Shown one piece after another: positions 35,363-43,461 of a DNA stretch of 64,000 bases. Source of the DNA: an uncultured Lachnospiraceae bacterium (GTDB lineage Bacteria; Bacillota; Clostridia; Lachnospirales; Lachnospiraceae). The translations under genes and the position numbers were made by a program. The DNA lies in assembly GCA_934438085.1 (NCBI GenBank), contig CAKSBC010000001.1:124001-188000 (forward strand), in the 5' to 3' direction. Under the pieces are notes generated by a model. It made no database searches and had not been told where the DNA came from. It saw nothing but the letters and a program-made list of their open reading frames with translations. Each line of letters opens with the position of its first letter. The first letter of the stretch is position 1.

Positions 35363-36141
35363 GCCTTACCTCCCTTCTTCTTTGCCGCTGACTTGGCGAA
35401 TTTGCCGAGGTTGCCCTCAGGGGTCACAGCAAGCGGCTGAATGCCGAAATAGTTATATATTTCGTCTCCTGTCTTAAAGGTATCATTCATGAGATACTTT
35501 ATAACTACTACTCCCAGACTTAAGACAAGACCTAACAGACCTCCCAGAACAGTATTCTTTGAATAGTTAGGGCTTGCTTTTCCGCTTGGCGGGATAGCGC
35601 TTTCTACGAGGTTGGGTTCATTTATCTCCATAACCTTAGGAAGATAAATATCTGCCTGATTTACCATCTCATTTGCTATTGCCGCAGCAATCTCAGGAGA
35701 TGTACTCTCCGCCTCGATCTCAATGATTCTGGTACCTGACGGATTATTGATGGTTATTCTTCCGGAAAGCTCCTTATATGTAAGATTGAGTCCGAGTGCA
35801 TTTATAACATCCTCAAGAACAGGTCTGCTCAGCATAAGCTTCTGATAGTCCGCTGTAAGTGATGTTCCGATCTGTAGGTCTGACAGATTGACTACTGAAT
35901 CATTTGATGCCGACACAACATATATTTTTGAGGTTGCCTTATATTTCGGTGTTATCAAAAAGTAGCTTACTGAAAACGCTGCGATTGCCCCTATGATAAG
36001 TGATATTATTAAAAACCAGATATGATCAAGGCAAAGGTAGAACAGCTCTACAAGATCTATTTCTGTCGCAGCATTTCTCTGCTGCTGTATTTTGTTAGTA
36101 TTTTGTGCTTCTGTATTTTGCTGCATAAGCTCTATGCACAC
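35359..36141 (-). CDS. cpsC: Chain-length/kinase-activating membrane protein CpsC (Wzz-like)
   Basis: A 260-residue polysaccharide co-polymerase. Two membrane helices (HIWFLIISLIIGAIAAFSVS near residue 40 and LGGLLGLVLSLGVVVIKYLM near 205) flank an extracellular Wzz domain with the usual P-x2-P-type motif (IPPSGKASPN) before helix 2. The cytoplasmic tail would activate CpsD. The frame opens at GTG; an ATG five codons later is equally possible. Confidence 0.92.
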   Translation of the reverse strand: MCIELMQQNTEAQNTNKIQQQRNAATEIDLVELFYLCLDHIWFLIISLIIGAIAAFSVSYFLITPKYKATSKIYVVSASNDSVVNLSDLQIGTSLTADYQKLMLSRPVLEDVINALGLNLTYKELSGRITINNPSGTRIIEIEAESTSPEIAAAIANEMVNQADIYLPKVMEINEPNLVESAIPPSGKASPNYSKNTVLGGLLGLVLSLGVVVIKYLMNDTFKTGDEIYNYFGIQPLAVTPEGNLGKFAKSAAKKKGGKA

Positions 36142-36150
36142 TCCATGTTA

Positions 36151-37161
36151 TTATTCTTTTTCATAAAAAAGCTGCAGCACCGTATCCTTAAGGCTCTCTT
36201 CGTCAAGATAATAAGCCCAGTGCTCATCCTCTATATAGCTTTCGCCGTCTATAGTAAGCAGTTCTTTTTCATCATAAAGTCTCAGCTTATTGGCAATAAC
36301 TGATACTTTTTTATCTGTAAGGTCAGTGATCATATATTCTGTCAGCGCTTTATAAAGACGATCTGCCATATCACTGTCCGAATTTATAAGCTTTTCCTTG
36401 AGAGCACTAAGATATATCCTCTGTCTTGCCATACGCGCAGGATTTGTGCCGTCATCCACACTCATTCTTGCTCTCACGTATGTCAGGGCATCCTTGCCAT
36501 CCAAAAATGCGCTCTCACCGGCCTTTAATACTAAGCCGTTATCATCAAAATCCGCTTGCGGCGTTATAGTAATTCCGCCAACGGTATCTGTAAGTACCTT
36601 GACTGCATCCATGTTCAGTGCTGCATACCCATCTATCGGCTGATCATAAAGCAATGCCGAAACTGTATTAACATTGTTTTCACAGCTTCTTTCTGTTCCG
36701 TCTCCGTACGAATGTGCAAGTGCCAGCTGCTGTCTTTCTGAGCTTACTACATCTCCGAATACTCCGAGGACCGGTACATCTGTTATGGTGTCTCTGTTGA
36801 GCTGAAGTACCTGCCAAGTCCTGTTTTTATCGTCAAGAATAAGAAGCATCTGCACATCGCCCTGTCCGCCTTCAATGTAGCTTCCGTTGCTTTGCACTGT
36901 TCCTTCCTGGTCTACACCGATAAACAGATATGACTCAATGTCGTCTCTTCGTCTGTACATATCGCCGTTATCTTCTATCTCATGCACTTCCGGTTTATTT
37001 ATATTTGCTTCATATCCGGAATTGTCCACGGCATAGCTGTTATTTTCCCAAATTCTTAAGCCAAACGCAGTTACCGTCATTAAGGCTGCTATTATAAGGA
37101 CTATGCCTATTGCCTTTTTCTTATCTTTTTTGCTGATATTTTTTTGCCTTCGGCTGTTCAT
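36151..37161 (-). CDS. LytR-CpsA-Psr (LCP) family glycopolymer transferase
   Basis: A 336-residue single-pass membrane protein with an N-terminal helix (IGIVLIIAALMTVTAFGL, about 18-36) and an extracytoplasmic LCP domain. Conserved pieces are YLFIGVDQEG, a run of Asp/Arg residues binding pyrophosphate (QLNRDTITDVP), and LDGKDALTYVRARMSVDDG with RMARQRIYL. LCP proteins attach polyprenyl-linked glycopolymers to peptidoglycan, so it may anchor this EPS to the wall. Second gene of the operon, 21 bases after the CpsB gene. Confidence 0.9.
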   Translation of the reverse strand: MNSRRQKNISKKDKKKAIGIVLIIAALMTVTAFGLRIWENNSYAVDNSGYEANINKPEVHEIEDNGDMYRRRDDIESYLFIGVDQEGTVQSNGSYIEGGQGDVQMLLILDDKNRTWQVLQLNRDTITDVPVLGVFGDVVSSERQQLALAHSYGDGTERSCENNVNTVSALLYDQPIDGYAALNMDAVKVLTDTVGGITITPQADFDDNGLVLKAGESAFLDGKDALTYVRARMSVDDGTNPARMARQRIYLSALKEKLINSDSDMADRLYKALTEYMITDLTDKKVSVIANKLRLYDEKELLTIDGESYIEDEHWAYYLDEESLKDTVLQLFYEKE

Positions 37162-37182
37162 ATGTTAATGCTGTCGTATTTG

Positions 37183-37902
37183 CTATGAGCTGATAAGCCT
37201 ATATGCATTATCCTCTATATGCTCAGCAAAGCTCTCTCCAAGTCTGCGGCAGACTGCTTTCCTTCCTGCTTCATAATTCGGCCTGCGCTTATCCATATTG
37301 TGGCAATCGCTTCCTATTAATGGCATGTCTGTAAGCTCCAAAATTTCAAACGCCTGCCGCCTTCTCCATATATCCGTAAGACTGCCTGCATTGACCTGAA
37401 AAGCAAGCGGCAGTGCTGCAATATCTCTAAGTCTTTCCTTGTTGATCTTTGAAAAGCAGAACCTTTCCGGATGAACTATCACTAACTTAAGTCCCTGATC
37501 ATATATGAGGCTTTGAATCTCATTAATGTGAAAATCACTCCATTCACAAAATGGCATTTCCAGCATCAGTGTTTTGGTGTCTGTAATACAAAGCTTTAAA
37601 ATCTCTTCACTCTCGATTTCACTGATTCCTGTGAAGTATGCAGTCTCTGATGCAGGGATGATCTTTGGAAGCCCCGATTCATCGTTTGCTGCTGCACAAA
37701 GCTTTTTATATGCTTCTTCTCTTCTTGCGGCAAAGCTTTCTATACTATTATCCTGCCTGTAATAATGGGGAGTTCCGCATACTGTCGCAATCCCCATATC
37801 AGACATTTGCTTAAGCATCAAAATAGATGTTTGTATGCTGTCACTTCCATCATCCATCCCGGGTAAAACATGTGTATGAATATCTGTTATAGGTGATTTC
37901 AT
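37183..37902 (-). CDS. cpsB: PHP-family tyrosine phosphatase CpsB/CapC
   Basis: A 239-residue manganese-dependent protein-tyrosine phosphatase that dephosphorylates CpsD. The metal motif DIHTHVLPGMDDGS starts at residue 7; further ligands are in GTPHYY, LEMPFCEW, VHPERFCF and GSDCHNMDKRRP. It is the first gene of the EPS operon, with a GGGAAG ribosome site, and its start codon is only 46 bases from the left inverted repeat of the putative promoter-inversion cassette. Confidence 0.95.
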   Translation of the reverse strand: MKSPITDIHTHVLPGMDDGSDSIQTSILMLKQMSDMGIATVCGTPHYYRQDNSIESFAARREEAYKKLCAAANDESGLPKIIPASETAYFTGISEIESEEILKLCITDTKTLMLEMPFCEWSDFHINEIQSLIYDQGLKLVIVHPERFCFSKINKERLRDIAALPLAFQVNAGSLTDIWRRRQAFEILELTDMPLIGSDCHNMDKRRPNYEAGRKAVCRRLGESFAEHIEDNAYRLISS

Positions 37903-37948
37903 ATTTCAGCTTCCCGTCCGTCAAATAGTTTATTTAGATTGCCTATAC

Positions 37949-37975
37949 AACTACAGAATACTCCTTCTGTGGTAA
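37949..37975 (-). repeat. Left inverted repeat of putative invertible promoter
   Basis: 27-base repeat in opposite orientation to the copy at 38334-38360, identical except one base. The core is itself nearly palindromic: CCACAGAA, GGAGTA, TTCTGTAG on the minus strand. Confidence 0.8.
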
Positions 37976-38036
37976 ATACAATAAATTCCTATTGAGTCGA
38001 TAATGAAAAGTTTTATAAATAAGACTCTCCATTACA

Positions 38037-38064
38037 TATATAGGAAGAAAAAGCTTTTTTACAA
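38037..38064 (-). promoter_or_regulatory. Candidate leftward promoter inside the invertible segment
   Basis: On the minus strand TTGTAA (38064-38059), a 16-base spacer and TATATA (38042-38037), pointing at cpsB in the orientation shown. Weaker than the rightward candidate at 38263-38291. Confidence 0.35.
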
Positions 38065-38122
38065 AACGGCAAATTCTCTTCAAAGAATACTTGATTTTTA
38101 TAATTGTAATGAAGCAATGTAT

Positions 38123-38160
38123 AAAAAGTAGGCCTGTTTACAATTCTACGAATCAGGCCT
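38123..38160 (-). terminator. Terminator-like hairpin inside the invertible segment
   Basis: AGGCCTG pairs with CAGGCCT (7 bp, 17-base loop), followed on the minus strand by TACTTTTTAT. It would stop leftward transcripts that start further right within or beyond the segment. Confidence 0.5.
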
Positions 38161-38262
38161 TATTAATGTTGAATATAAGATAAAGAATATTGATAGTTTT
38201 TCATACAACTGAAAAATCACTCTTAATAATTGTTTATTTAACTATTTTAGAGTTTGGATGTA

Positions 38263-38291
38263 TTGAATTGTGATGAACAAAATGCTAAGAT
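38263..38291 (+). promoter_or_regulatory. Candidate rightward promoter inside the invertible segment
   Basis: TTGAAT (38263-38268), 17-base spacer and TAAGAT (38286-38291) preceded by TGC, an extended -10. In the orientation shown it points away from the EPS operon, into the repeat/terminator at 38380. Inversion of 37949-38360 would place it about 110 bases before cpsB, reading into the operon. Confidence 0.55.
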
Positions 38292-38333
38292 TGTAACAAG
38301 TTAAATAAAAACATTATATAAAGCCTTGCACTA

Positions 38334-38360
38334 TTACCACAGAAGGAGTATTCTGTGGTT
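38334..38360 (+). repeat. Right inverted repeat of putative invertible promoter
   Basis: 27-base partner of 37949-37975. Core CCACAGAA-N6-TTCTGTGG at 38337-38358 can also form a hairpin on its own. Confidence 0.8.
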
Positions 38361-38379
38361 TATCTATTGGTATATGCAA

Positions 38380-38409
38380 CCACAGAAGGAGTATTCTGTG
38401 GTATTTTTT
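38380..38409 (+). terminator. Third repeat copy followed by a T tract
   Basis: The 22-base core (38380-38401) is identical to the copy at 38337-38358 and in the same orientation, then TATTTTTTTT follows. As RNA it is an 8-bp hairpin plus U tract, so it can terminate rightward transcription as well as serve as a recombination site. Confidence 0.65.
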
Positions 38410-38464
38410 TTGCTTCTCTATCTAGTACGTATTAATGTTATTTTTTCTTCTTTACGCTTCTTAT

Positions 38465-39319
38465 TTAGATTATAAGCTTCATTTTGTTTAATGTCCTTTC
38501 GTGTGCCGATGTACTTACCGCAAGATATATCCTTGTGGTTTCGATTCTGCTGTGCCCAAGTACATCTGCAAGATGTGCAATATTTTTTTCTACGCTATAG
38601 AACATTCTCGCGAACAGATGCCTTAGGTTATGCGGAAATACTTTTTTATCGTCAATTCCTGCTATAGGACAAAGCTTTTTCATCGCATGGCAAATGTTAG
38701 ATCTGTCTATGCTTTTTCCATTTCTTGTAATAAAAACTTCGCCGCTTGTTATTCGTTTTCTTTTGGAATACTCTCATAGTTTGCTGCATAGTTTTTGGGG
38801 AAGCAGAACTGACCGTGTTTTTCCTTTCAAATAGATTTCTGCACTACGTCTTTTTATGGCTTCTACTGTTATAAACTTTAATTCGCTCACTCTTATTCCG
38901 GTACTGCAAAGTGTCATTAATATCATATACAGTCTTTCATTACCACTTTCTCTGGCAGCATTTAGGAGTCTTTTATACTCATCTTCATTCAGCTCTTTGT
39001 TTTCGTCAATAAAAGCTCTGTTCTGTACTCTTATAAGCCTTATCCGCATATCAGGTCTGCCCAAAAATTCAAAAAACGCATTAAGTGCCGTAAATATCCC
39101 ATTTACAGTCTGAGCCTTATGCGTTTCCAATAATTTTCTTCTATAAAGTATGAGTTTTTCCCTGTTCAATTCTTCTCCATGGTATTTCTCTTTTATTGCT
39201 GTTATTGCATTTAAATATTTAGATATGGTTGCATCTGCTCTTTCATTTTCAAATAAATATTTTCGGAATTTCTCAATTTCATAGGACTCAATTATGATTC
39301 CGGCATTTTTGTTCTTCAT
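38465..39319 (-). pseudogene. Tyrosine recombinase with an in-frame TGA
   Basis: Read through one TGA (codon 182, 38776-38774), the frame gives a 284-residue XerC-type recombinase. The SAM-like N-terminal domain spans about 10-95. Catalytic residues are present: Arg about 143 in STGIRVSEL, Lys in YLKGKTRSV, His230/Arg233 in PHNLRHLFA, His in LGHSRIETT and nucleophile Tyr265 in RIYLAVS. Residues straight after the TGA continue the family pattern (EYSKRKRITSGEVFITRNGK). Immediately adjacent to the inverted repeats in front of the EPS operon, it is the obvious candidate invertase, but the TGA should inactivate it unless read through. Confidence 0.85.
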
Positions 39320-39481
39320 CCAAAGTTCCTCCTTTGCTCACATGATATATGATTCATCATTGCAGTGTGCCTGATTTCATGGTATTTATATCAGGTAACG
39401 TTTTATAAAACTTCATTTTATTATTTCTTTTTAAAATGCTTTATAAAATGTTTCAAATCTTTAAAAAATACAGAGGTTACT

Positions 39482-39688
39482 ATGGATATCAGATACGATA
39501 TAGATAAAATTAAAGAGGATCTTCAGGATGAATATATGGCAGCAAGCTTAGTCGGCTTTACCGAGGATACCCCAGATCTTATGGATATTGAATTTTCAAA
39601 TGCCAGAGAGCTTTTATCAATGGCAGAGCACTACGGACTTAAGCTTGAGGACTATATCATCCCTGACGAGGATGAAGCTGATAAATAA
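39482..39688 (+). CDS. Small acidic conserved-looking protein
   Basis: A 68-residue acidic protein with no recognised domain. I chose the ATG at 39482 because AGAGG precedes it by five bases; the longer frame from 39365 has a hydrophobic, unlikely extension. Helical content is high (IKEDLQDEYMAASLVG and ARELLSMAEHYGLKLEDYI). It precedes and may overlap the VanZ-like gene, depending on that gene's start. Confidence 0.6.
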   Translation: MDIRYDIDKIKEDLQDEYMAASLVGFTEDTPDLMDIEFSNARELLSMAEHYGLKLEDYIIPDEDEADK

Positions 39689-39746
39689 AATCAGCTGTAC
39701 CGGATGCAAGTATGTAAAGAGTATTTATAAAAAATATTTACATCAG

Positions 39747-40217
39747 ATGAAAAACTTTTATACCATCAAGCAAAATAAAAAAAGTCTTTTCTTCCTAATA
39801 ATATATGCAGTATATATTTTACTGATTTTTCGTAATTCAATGGATCCAGCCGATACTTCTTCGGAGAAAAGCGGTGCTGTGTTATTAATGCTGAATAATC
39901 TATTATTTGGAGGAAAGGCAATCCTTACTGAGCATATAGTAAGAAAGCTGGCTCATTTTGCAGAATACACTATCGCAGGAATGCTCGGAATGCTGTTTTT
40001 CAGAAATCTCGGCTTCCCTGTGCTTTCCTTATTTTCAGGACTTCTGGTTGCTCTTACAGATGAAATTTTTGTTCCCGGCCGCAGCGGTCAGGTAACGGAT
40101 GTGTGGCTGGATTTTGCAGGTGTATTAGCAGGAAGTGCTGTGTATCTTATCCTTTCTGTTGCTGCAGCTTACCTTCATACGAAAAGAAATAAGCAAGCAT
40201 CTGAAAATCAGTATTAA
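39747..40217 (+). CDS. VanZ-like family membrane protein
   Basis: A 156-residue membrane protein with about four helices (FFLIIYAVYILLIF, HIVRKLAHFAEYTIAGMLGM, LSLFSGLLVALTDEIF, LAGSAVYLILSVAAAYL). The HFAEY and TDEIFVPGRSGQVTDVWLDFAG segments are the VanZ family signature, with conserved Asp/Glu/Arg facing the membrane surface. VanZ-like proteins are linked to low-level teicoplanin resistance and possibly lipid-linked precursors; the role here is unknown. The start is uncertain: an ATG at 39672 overlaps the upstream gene, but neither has a good ribosome site. Confidence 0.8.
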   Translation: MKNFYTIKQNKKSLFFLIIYAVYILLIFRNSMDPADTSSEKSGAVLLMLNNLLFGGKAILTEHIVRKLAHFAEYTIAGMLGMLFFRNLGFPVLSLFSGLLVALTDEIFVPGRSGQVTDVWLDFAGVLAGSAVYLILSVAAAYLHTKRNKQASENQY

Positions 40218-40326
40218 AGGCAGTATAATAAATATCAGCTTTTAATAAAATAATGAGCCCAGGTAACTAATATAATTATTATTCCCGACTGCTGATCCTC
40301 AGCAAAAGAGTTGAAAGGTTTAGATT

Positions 40327-40569
40327 ATGAATAACACTAACTCATCTATAGATACCGATACACCAAAAAAGCCTGCCGGTTCAAACGGCAGGCTTAAGCG
40401 CTTCTTTGCGATATTAGGTCTTATTTTTATCGCAGTTTGTATCATCGGTCTTATAGTAAGCATTGCTACAGGCTGTGAGCCTGGCGTTACTCTCATGTTC
40501 CTTTTCGGGCTCATCGTTGTACCGGTGATATTTTATGCATTTTCAATGACTATAAAGCTTATTCGTTAA
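40327..40569 (+). CDS. Small two-helix membrane protein
   Basis: An 80-residue protein with a polar N-terminus (about 25 residues, Asn/Ser/Thr/Lys) and two membrane helices (FFAILGLIFIAVCIIGLIVS and VTLMFLFGLIVVPVIFYAF). A GAAAGG ribosome site lies eight bases before the ATG. No family recognised. Its last codons overlap the end of the convergent gene at 40559 by 11 bases. Confidence 0.65.
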   Translation: MNNTNSSIDTDTPKKPAGSNGRLKRFFAILGLIFIAVCIIGLIVSIATGCEPGVTLMFLFGLIVVPVIFYAFSMTIKLIR

Positions 40570-41356
40570 CAGAAACTATCTCTGTTCCGTCGGCTTTCGT
40601 CTCAGCCTGAGCGTCAGTGTCATTATCAGCTTCTTCATCATTATCAGCCTCGACACCGCCTACAGTCACTGTTATACGTCCTGATCTGGCATTTCCAACC
40701 ATATCAGAAAAATGAAGCTCGATAACCTTTGCGGCAACCGGCAGCTGCATTGAAACGATTCCAAGATCCTTATCCACCTCAAATGGTGTGATCTTCTCAT
40801 CTCCGTCAACTATGCCGTATATAGAATCATAATCAACTCCGGACTGAGTGTCATATATGTTGAATGTAAGTATTCCTTTGGAAATGCTTGCAGAATCCTC
40901 TTCTACCGAAGGCGCCGTGTCATCAAGAGTGCTGACATCTGCAAACACGGTTTTCTGCATGCCGTTTAGCGATGTGGCCTTTACTGCAAAGGTACCGTTC
41001 TGATTTGCCGTGCAGGTATATGTGCTGCCTGATTTAACATACTCTATCGGTGCGGATTCAAGCTGTACCTCAAGATCCTTTATAGGCATGAAGGATTTGA
41101 CGGTGAATTTGACCTCTGAGGTAACATAATTGTTTGTATCCATGACCTCAATGTTTATACGAGGTGACGCACATACAAATAAAAAAATCAGACCGTTGAT
41201 AACAAAATAAGGAAGTACCCAAAATAAGAGTACTCTCACATATTTATTGGTAAGCGGACTGCTCTTTACTCTTGCACCTCTGGCATCATACAAAATTCTC
41301 TGACCGTGAGGCTTACTTTTATATCTATGATTATTAGTAGGCTTTTTATTGCGCAT
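40559..41356 (-). CDS. Membrane-anchored protein with Ig-like extracellular domain
   Basis: A 265-residue protein with a basic cytoplasmic N-terminus (about 40 residues), one membrane helix (VLLFWVLPYFVINGLIFLFV) and an extracellular part with two beta-sandwich-like modules (about 70-140 and 150-225; DLEVQLESAPIEYV, TAPSVEEDSASISKG, DTQSGVDYDSIYGI) similar to bacterial Ig-like folds. The tail is acidic (EADNDEEADNDTDAQAE). No catalytic motif. It is divergent from rho. Confidence 0.7.
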   Translation of the reverse strand: MRNKKPTNNHRYKSKPHGQRILYDARGARVKSSPLTNKYVRVLLFWVLPYFVINGLIFLFVCASPRINIEVMDTNNYVTSEVKFTVKSFMPIKDLEVQLESAPIEYVKSGSTYTCTANQNGTFAVKATSLNGMQKTVFADVSTLDDTAPSVEEDSASISKGILTFNIYDTQSGVDYDSIYGIVDGDEKITPFEVDKDLGIVSMQLPVAAKVIELHFSDMVGNARSGRITVTVGGVEADNDEEADNDTDAQAETKADGTEIVSVNE

Positions 41357-41433
41357 GATTCCTCCTGAAAAACAAAGCTATTGTAACAAAAAGATTTTGG
41401 CGTGGCAATAAAGGCTGTCACAAATTAAGATAA

Positions 41434-41462
41434 TTGACAATATTTATGATTGGGTTTAAACT
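41434..41462 (+). promoter_or_regulatory. SigmaA promoter of rho
   Basis: TTGACA (41434-41439), 17-base spacer, TAAACT (41457-41462). It leaves an untranslated leader of about 85 bases before the rho start codon, where autoregulatory attenuation could act. Confidence 0.65.
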
Positions 41463-41553
41463 AAGTTTACTTAATCGACAATTCTGAGATATCTAAATTA
41501 CAAAGAGATCTATTTTGATAATCTTAAATTTCCTGAATTATTGAGGTATATAA

Positions 41554-43329
41554 ATGAGAAAGAAATTGGAAACTCTGTCGCTTGCACAGCTTAAGGAATT
41601 TGCCAAGGCACAAAATATTAAAGTTACCGGTATGCGTAAGGCTGAAATTATAGATGTTTTAGCTGAAGCCGCCGAAAAAAAGCCTGAAAATAAGCCTCAG
41701 GAGGTTTTAAGCCGTGCTGCAATACCTTTTGAACAGACAAAGACTGCCAAAAGGATGCAGAATGATAATAGCGACAGACCTAAAAGAAAATATACCAGAA
41801 AAACTGTTGTTTCTTCTGCGACTTTGGATACTCCGGGTGCTTCAAGTACTTCATCATCTTCAGAGGGAGTCATTTCAGGACAAAGTAATTCCAATGAACA
41901 AGGCCAAAATCCACGTCAGCGCCAGACTCATGCCACGGAACATGCTCATCATGCTGATAGCACTGAGCGAAGGAATTACAGCTATAATTCAGAAAATGCA
42001 CAGATTCCCTCTTCTGCCGCTGTTCGTAATGAAAGAACCTACCAGCAGGAAAGACCATATTCTTCCGATGAAACTGTAAATGACAACGCAGCTTCAAATT
42101 ATACTGACAGCTCTGTACAGCAGCAAACTCAGTACGATATAAGAAATGCCAGACCTCTATCTGTTGCTGCTGCAAGTATGCCTGCGGCTGATATGAGTAT
42201 GCTTGATTCAGGTCTTGAGGCAAACGGTATTCTTGAGGTAATGCCTGAGGGCTTTGGCTTCATCAGATGTGCTAACTTTCTTCCGGGTGAGAATGATGTA
42301 TATGTTGCACCAAGCCAGATCAGACGTTTTAATCTTAAAACCGGAGACATTATCAGAGGGAACCGCAGAGTAAAGTCTCCTACAGAGAAATTTGCAGCGC
42401 TCTTATACATTACCAGTGTGAACGGATATCCGGCGTATGAAGCAGAGCGCAGACCGAACTTTGACAAGCTCACTCCTATATTCCCTAATGAAAAGATAAG
42501 ACTTGAACAGGGAAGCGGCAGTCCTCTTCCGCTCAGAGTCATGGATCTGCTTGCCCCTATCGGAAAGGGACAGAGAGGTATGATTGTGTCACCGCCTAAG
42601 GCCGGAAAGACTACGCTCTTAAAGCAGGTTGCAAAGTCTATAATCCGCGATGAGAACATGCATCTTATCATTCTCCTTATTGACGAGAGACCTGAGGAGG
42701 TTACAGATATTAAAGAAGAGGTAGTAGGCAATAATGTCGAAGTCATTTACTCTACCTTTGATGAGCTTCCTGACAGACATAAGCGTGTTTCGGAAATGGT
42801 TATCGAACGTGCAAAGAGACTTGTTGAATACGGTAAGGATGTAACGATCCTTCTCGATTCTATCACAAGACTCGCGAGAGCCTATAACCTTGTAGTTCCG
42901 CCTTCAGGCCGTACTCTTTCAGGCGGACTTGATCCTGCGGCGCTGCACATGCCAAAGCGTTTCTTCGGTGCAGCAAGAAATATGCGTGAGGGCGGATCAC
43001 TCACAATACTTGCCACAGCTCTTGTTGATACCGGCAGCCGTATGGATGATGTTATTTATGAGGAATTTAAGGGTACAGGCAATATGGAGCTTGTCCTTGA
43101 CAGAAAGCTTTCCGAAAAGCGTATTTTCCCTGCTATAGATATTCTTAAGAGCGGAACCAGAAGAGATGATCTTCTGCTTAATCCTGAAGAAATGACAGCA
43201 GTCAATAAGCTGAGAAATGCCTTTGGTCAGCTGAAGCCTGAGGAATCTGCAGAAAAGGTGCTTGACCTGTTCTCAAGAACAAAGGACAATGCTGAGTTCG
43301 TAAGAATGGCTGAAAAATTAAGATTTTAA
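41554..43329 (+). CDS. rho: Transcription termination factor Rho with long disordered insert
   Basis: Hexameric RNA-dependent ATPase that terminates transcription. Residues 1-40 are the Rho_N helix bundle; about 60-215 is a low-complexity Asn/Gln/Ser/Thr/His-rich insert; the cold-shock RNA-binding domain starts near 225 (GILEVMPEGFGFIRC). The ATPase core has PPKAGKTTLL (Walker A, about 347), LIDERPEEVTD and LLDSITRLARAYN (Walker B), and GTGNMELVLDRKL. At 591 residues it is longer than E. coli Rho (419). Ribosome site GAGG. Followed by a clear intrinsic terminator. Confidence 0.97.
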   Translation: MRKKLETLSLAQLKEFAKAQNIKVTGMRKAEIIDVLAEAAEKKPENKPQEVLSRAAIPFEQTKTAKRMQNDNSDRPKRKYTRKTVVSSATLDTPGASSTSSSSEGVISGQSNSNEQGQNPRQRQTHATEHAHHADSTERRNYSYNSENAQIPSSAAVRNERTYQQERPYSSDETVNDNAASNYTDSSVQQQTQYDIRNARPLSVAAASMPAADMSMLDSGLEANGILEVMPEGFGFIRCANFLPGENDVYVAPSQIRRFNLKTGDIIRGNRRVKSPTEKFAALLYITSVNGYPAYEAERRPNFDKLTPIFPNEKIRLEQGSGSPLPLRVMDLLAPIGKGQRGMIVSPPKAGKTTLLKQVAKSIIRDENMHLIILLIDERPEEVTDIKEEVVGNNVEVIYSTFDELPDRHKRVSEMVIERAKRLVEYGKDVTILLDSITRLARAYNLVVPPSGRTLSGGLDPAALHMPKRFFGAARNMREGGSLTILATALVDTGSRMDDVIYEEFKGTGNMELVLDRKLSEKRIFPAIDILKSGTRRDDLLLNPEEMTAVNKLRNAFGQLKPEESAEKVLDLFSRTKDNAEFVRMAEKLRF

Positions 43330-43330
43330 C

Positions 43331-43375
43331 AAAAAGAAGCTGCATAGGCAAAATTGCTTAAAGCAGCTTCTTTTC
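43331..43375 (+). terminator. Intrinsic terminator after rho
   Basis: AAAGAAGCTGC pairs with GCAGCTTCTTT, followed by T residues. The A-rich 5' flank makes it potentially bidirectional, serving the convergent L,D-transpeptidase gene too. Confidence 0.8.
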
Positions 43376-43461
43376 TTGTACTACCACACACTATTTATAC
43401 TTTTAAATTTAGATTTCAGGAAAATTTGCCATATTGAATTATGCTTAAACTCAGCAAAAGC

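Noticed and set aside
37337..37470. Alternative coding frames inside cpsB
   Set aside because: Short frames on the opposite strand without start signals; cpsB itself has all metal-binding motifs.
32214..39319. Genome-wide UGA recoding or selenocysteine to explain the two in-frame TGA codons
   Set aside because: TGA is used as a normal stop in valS and in several overlapping ATGA gene junctions in this window, neither site has a Cys/Sec-like context, and no SECIS-like hairpin is evident directly after them.
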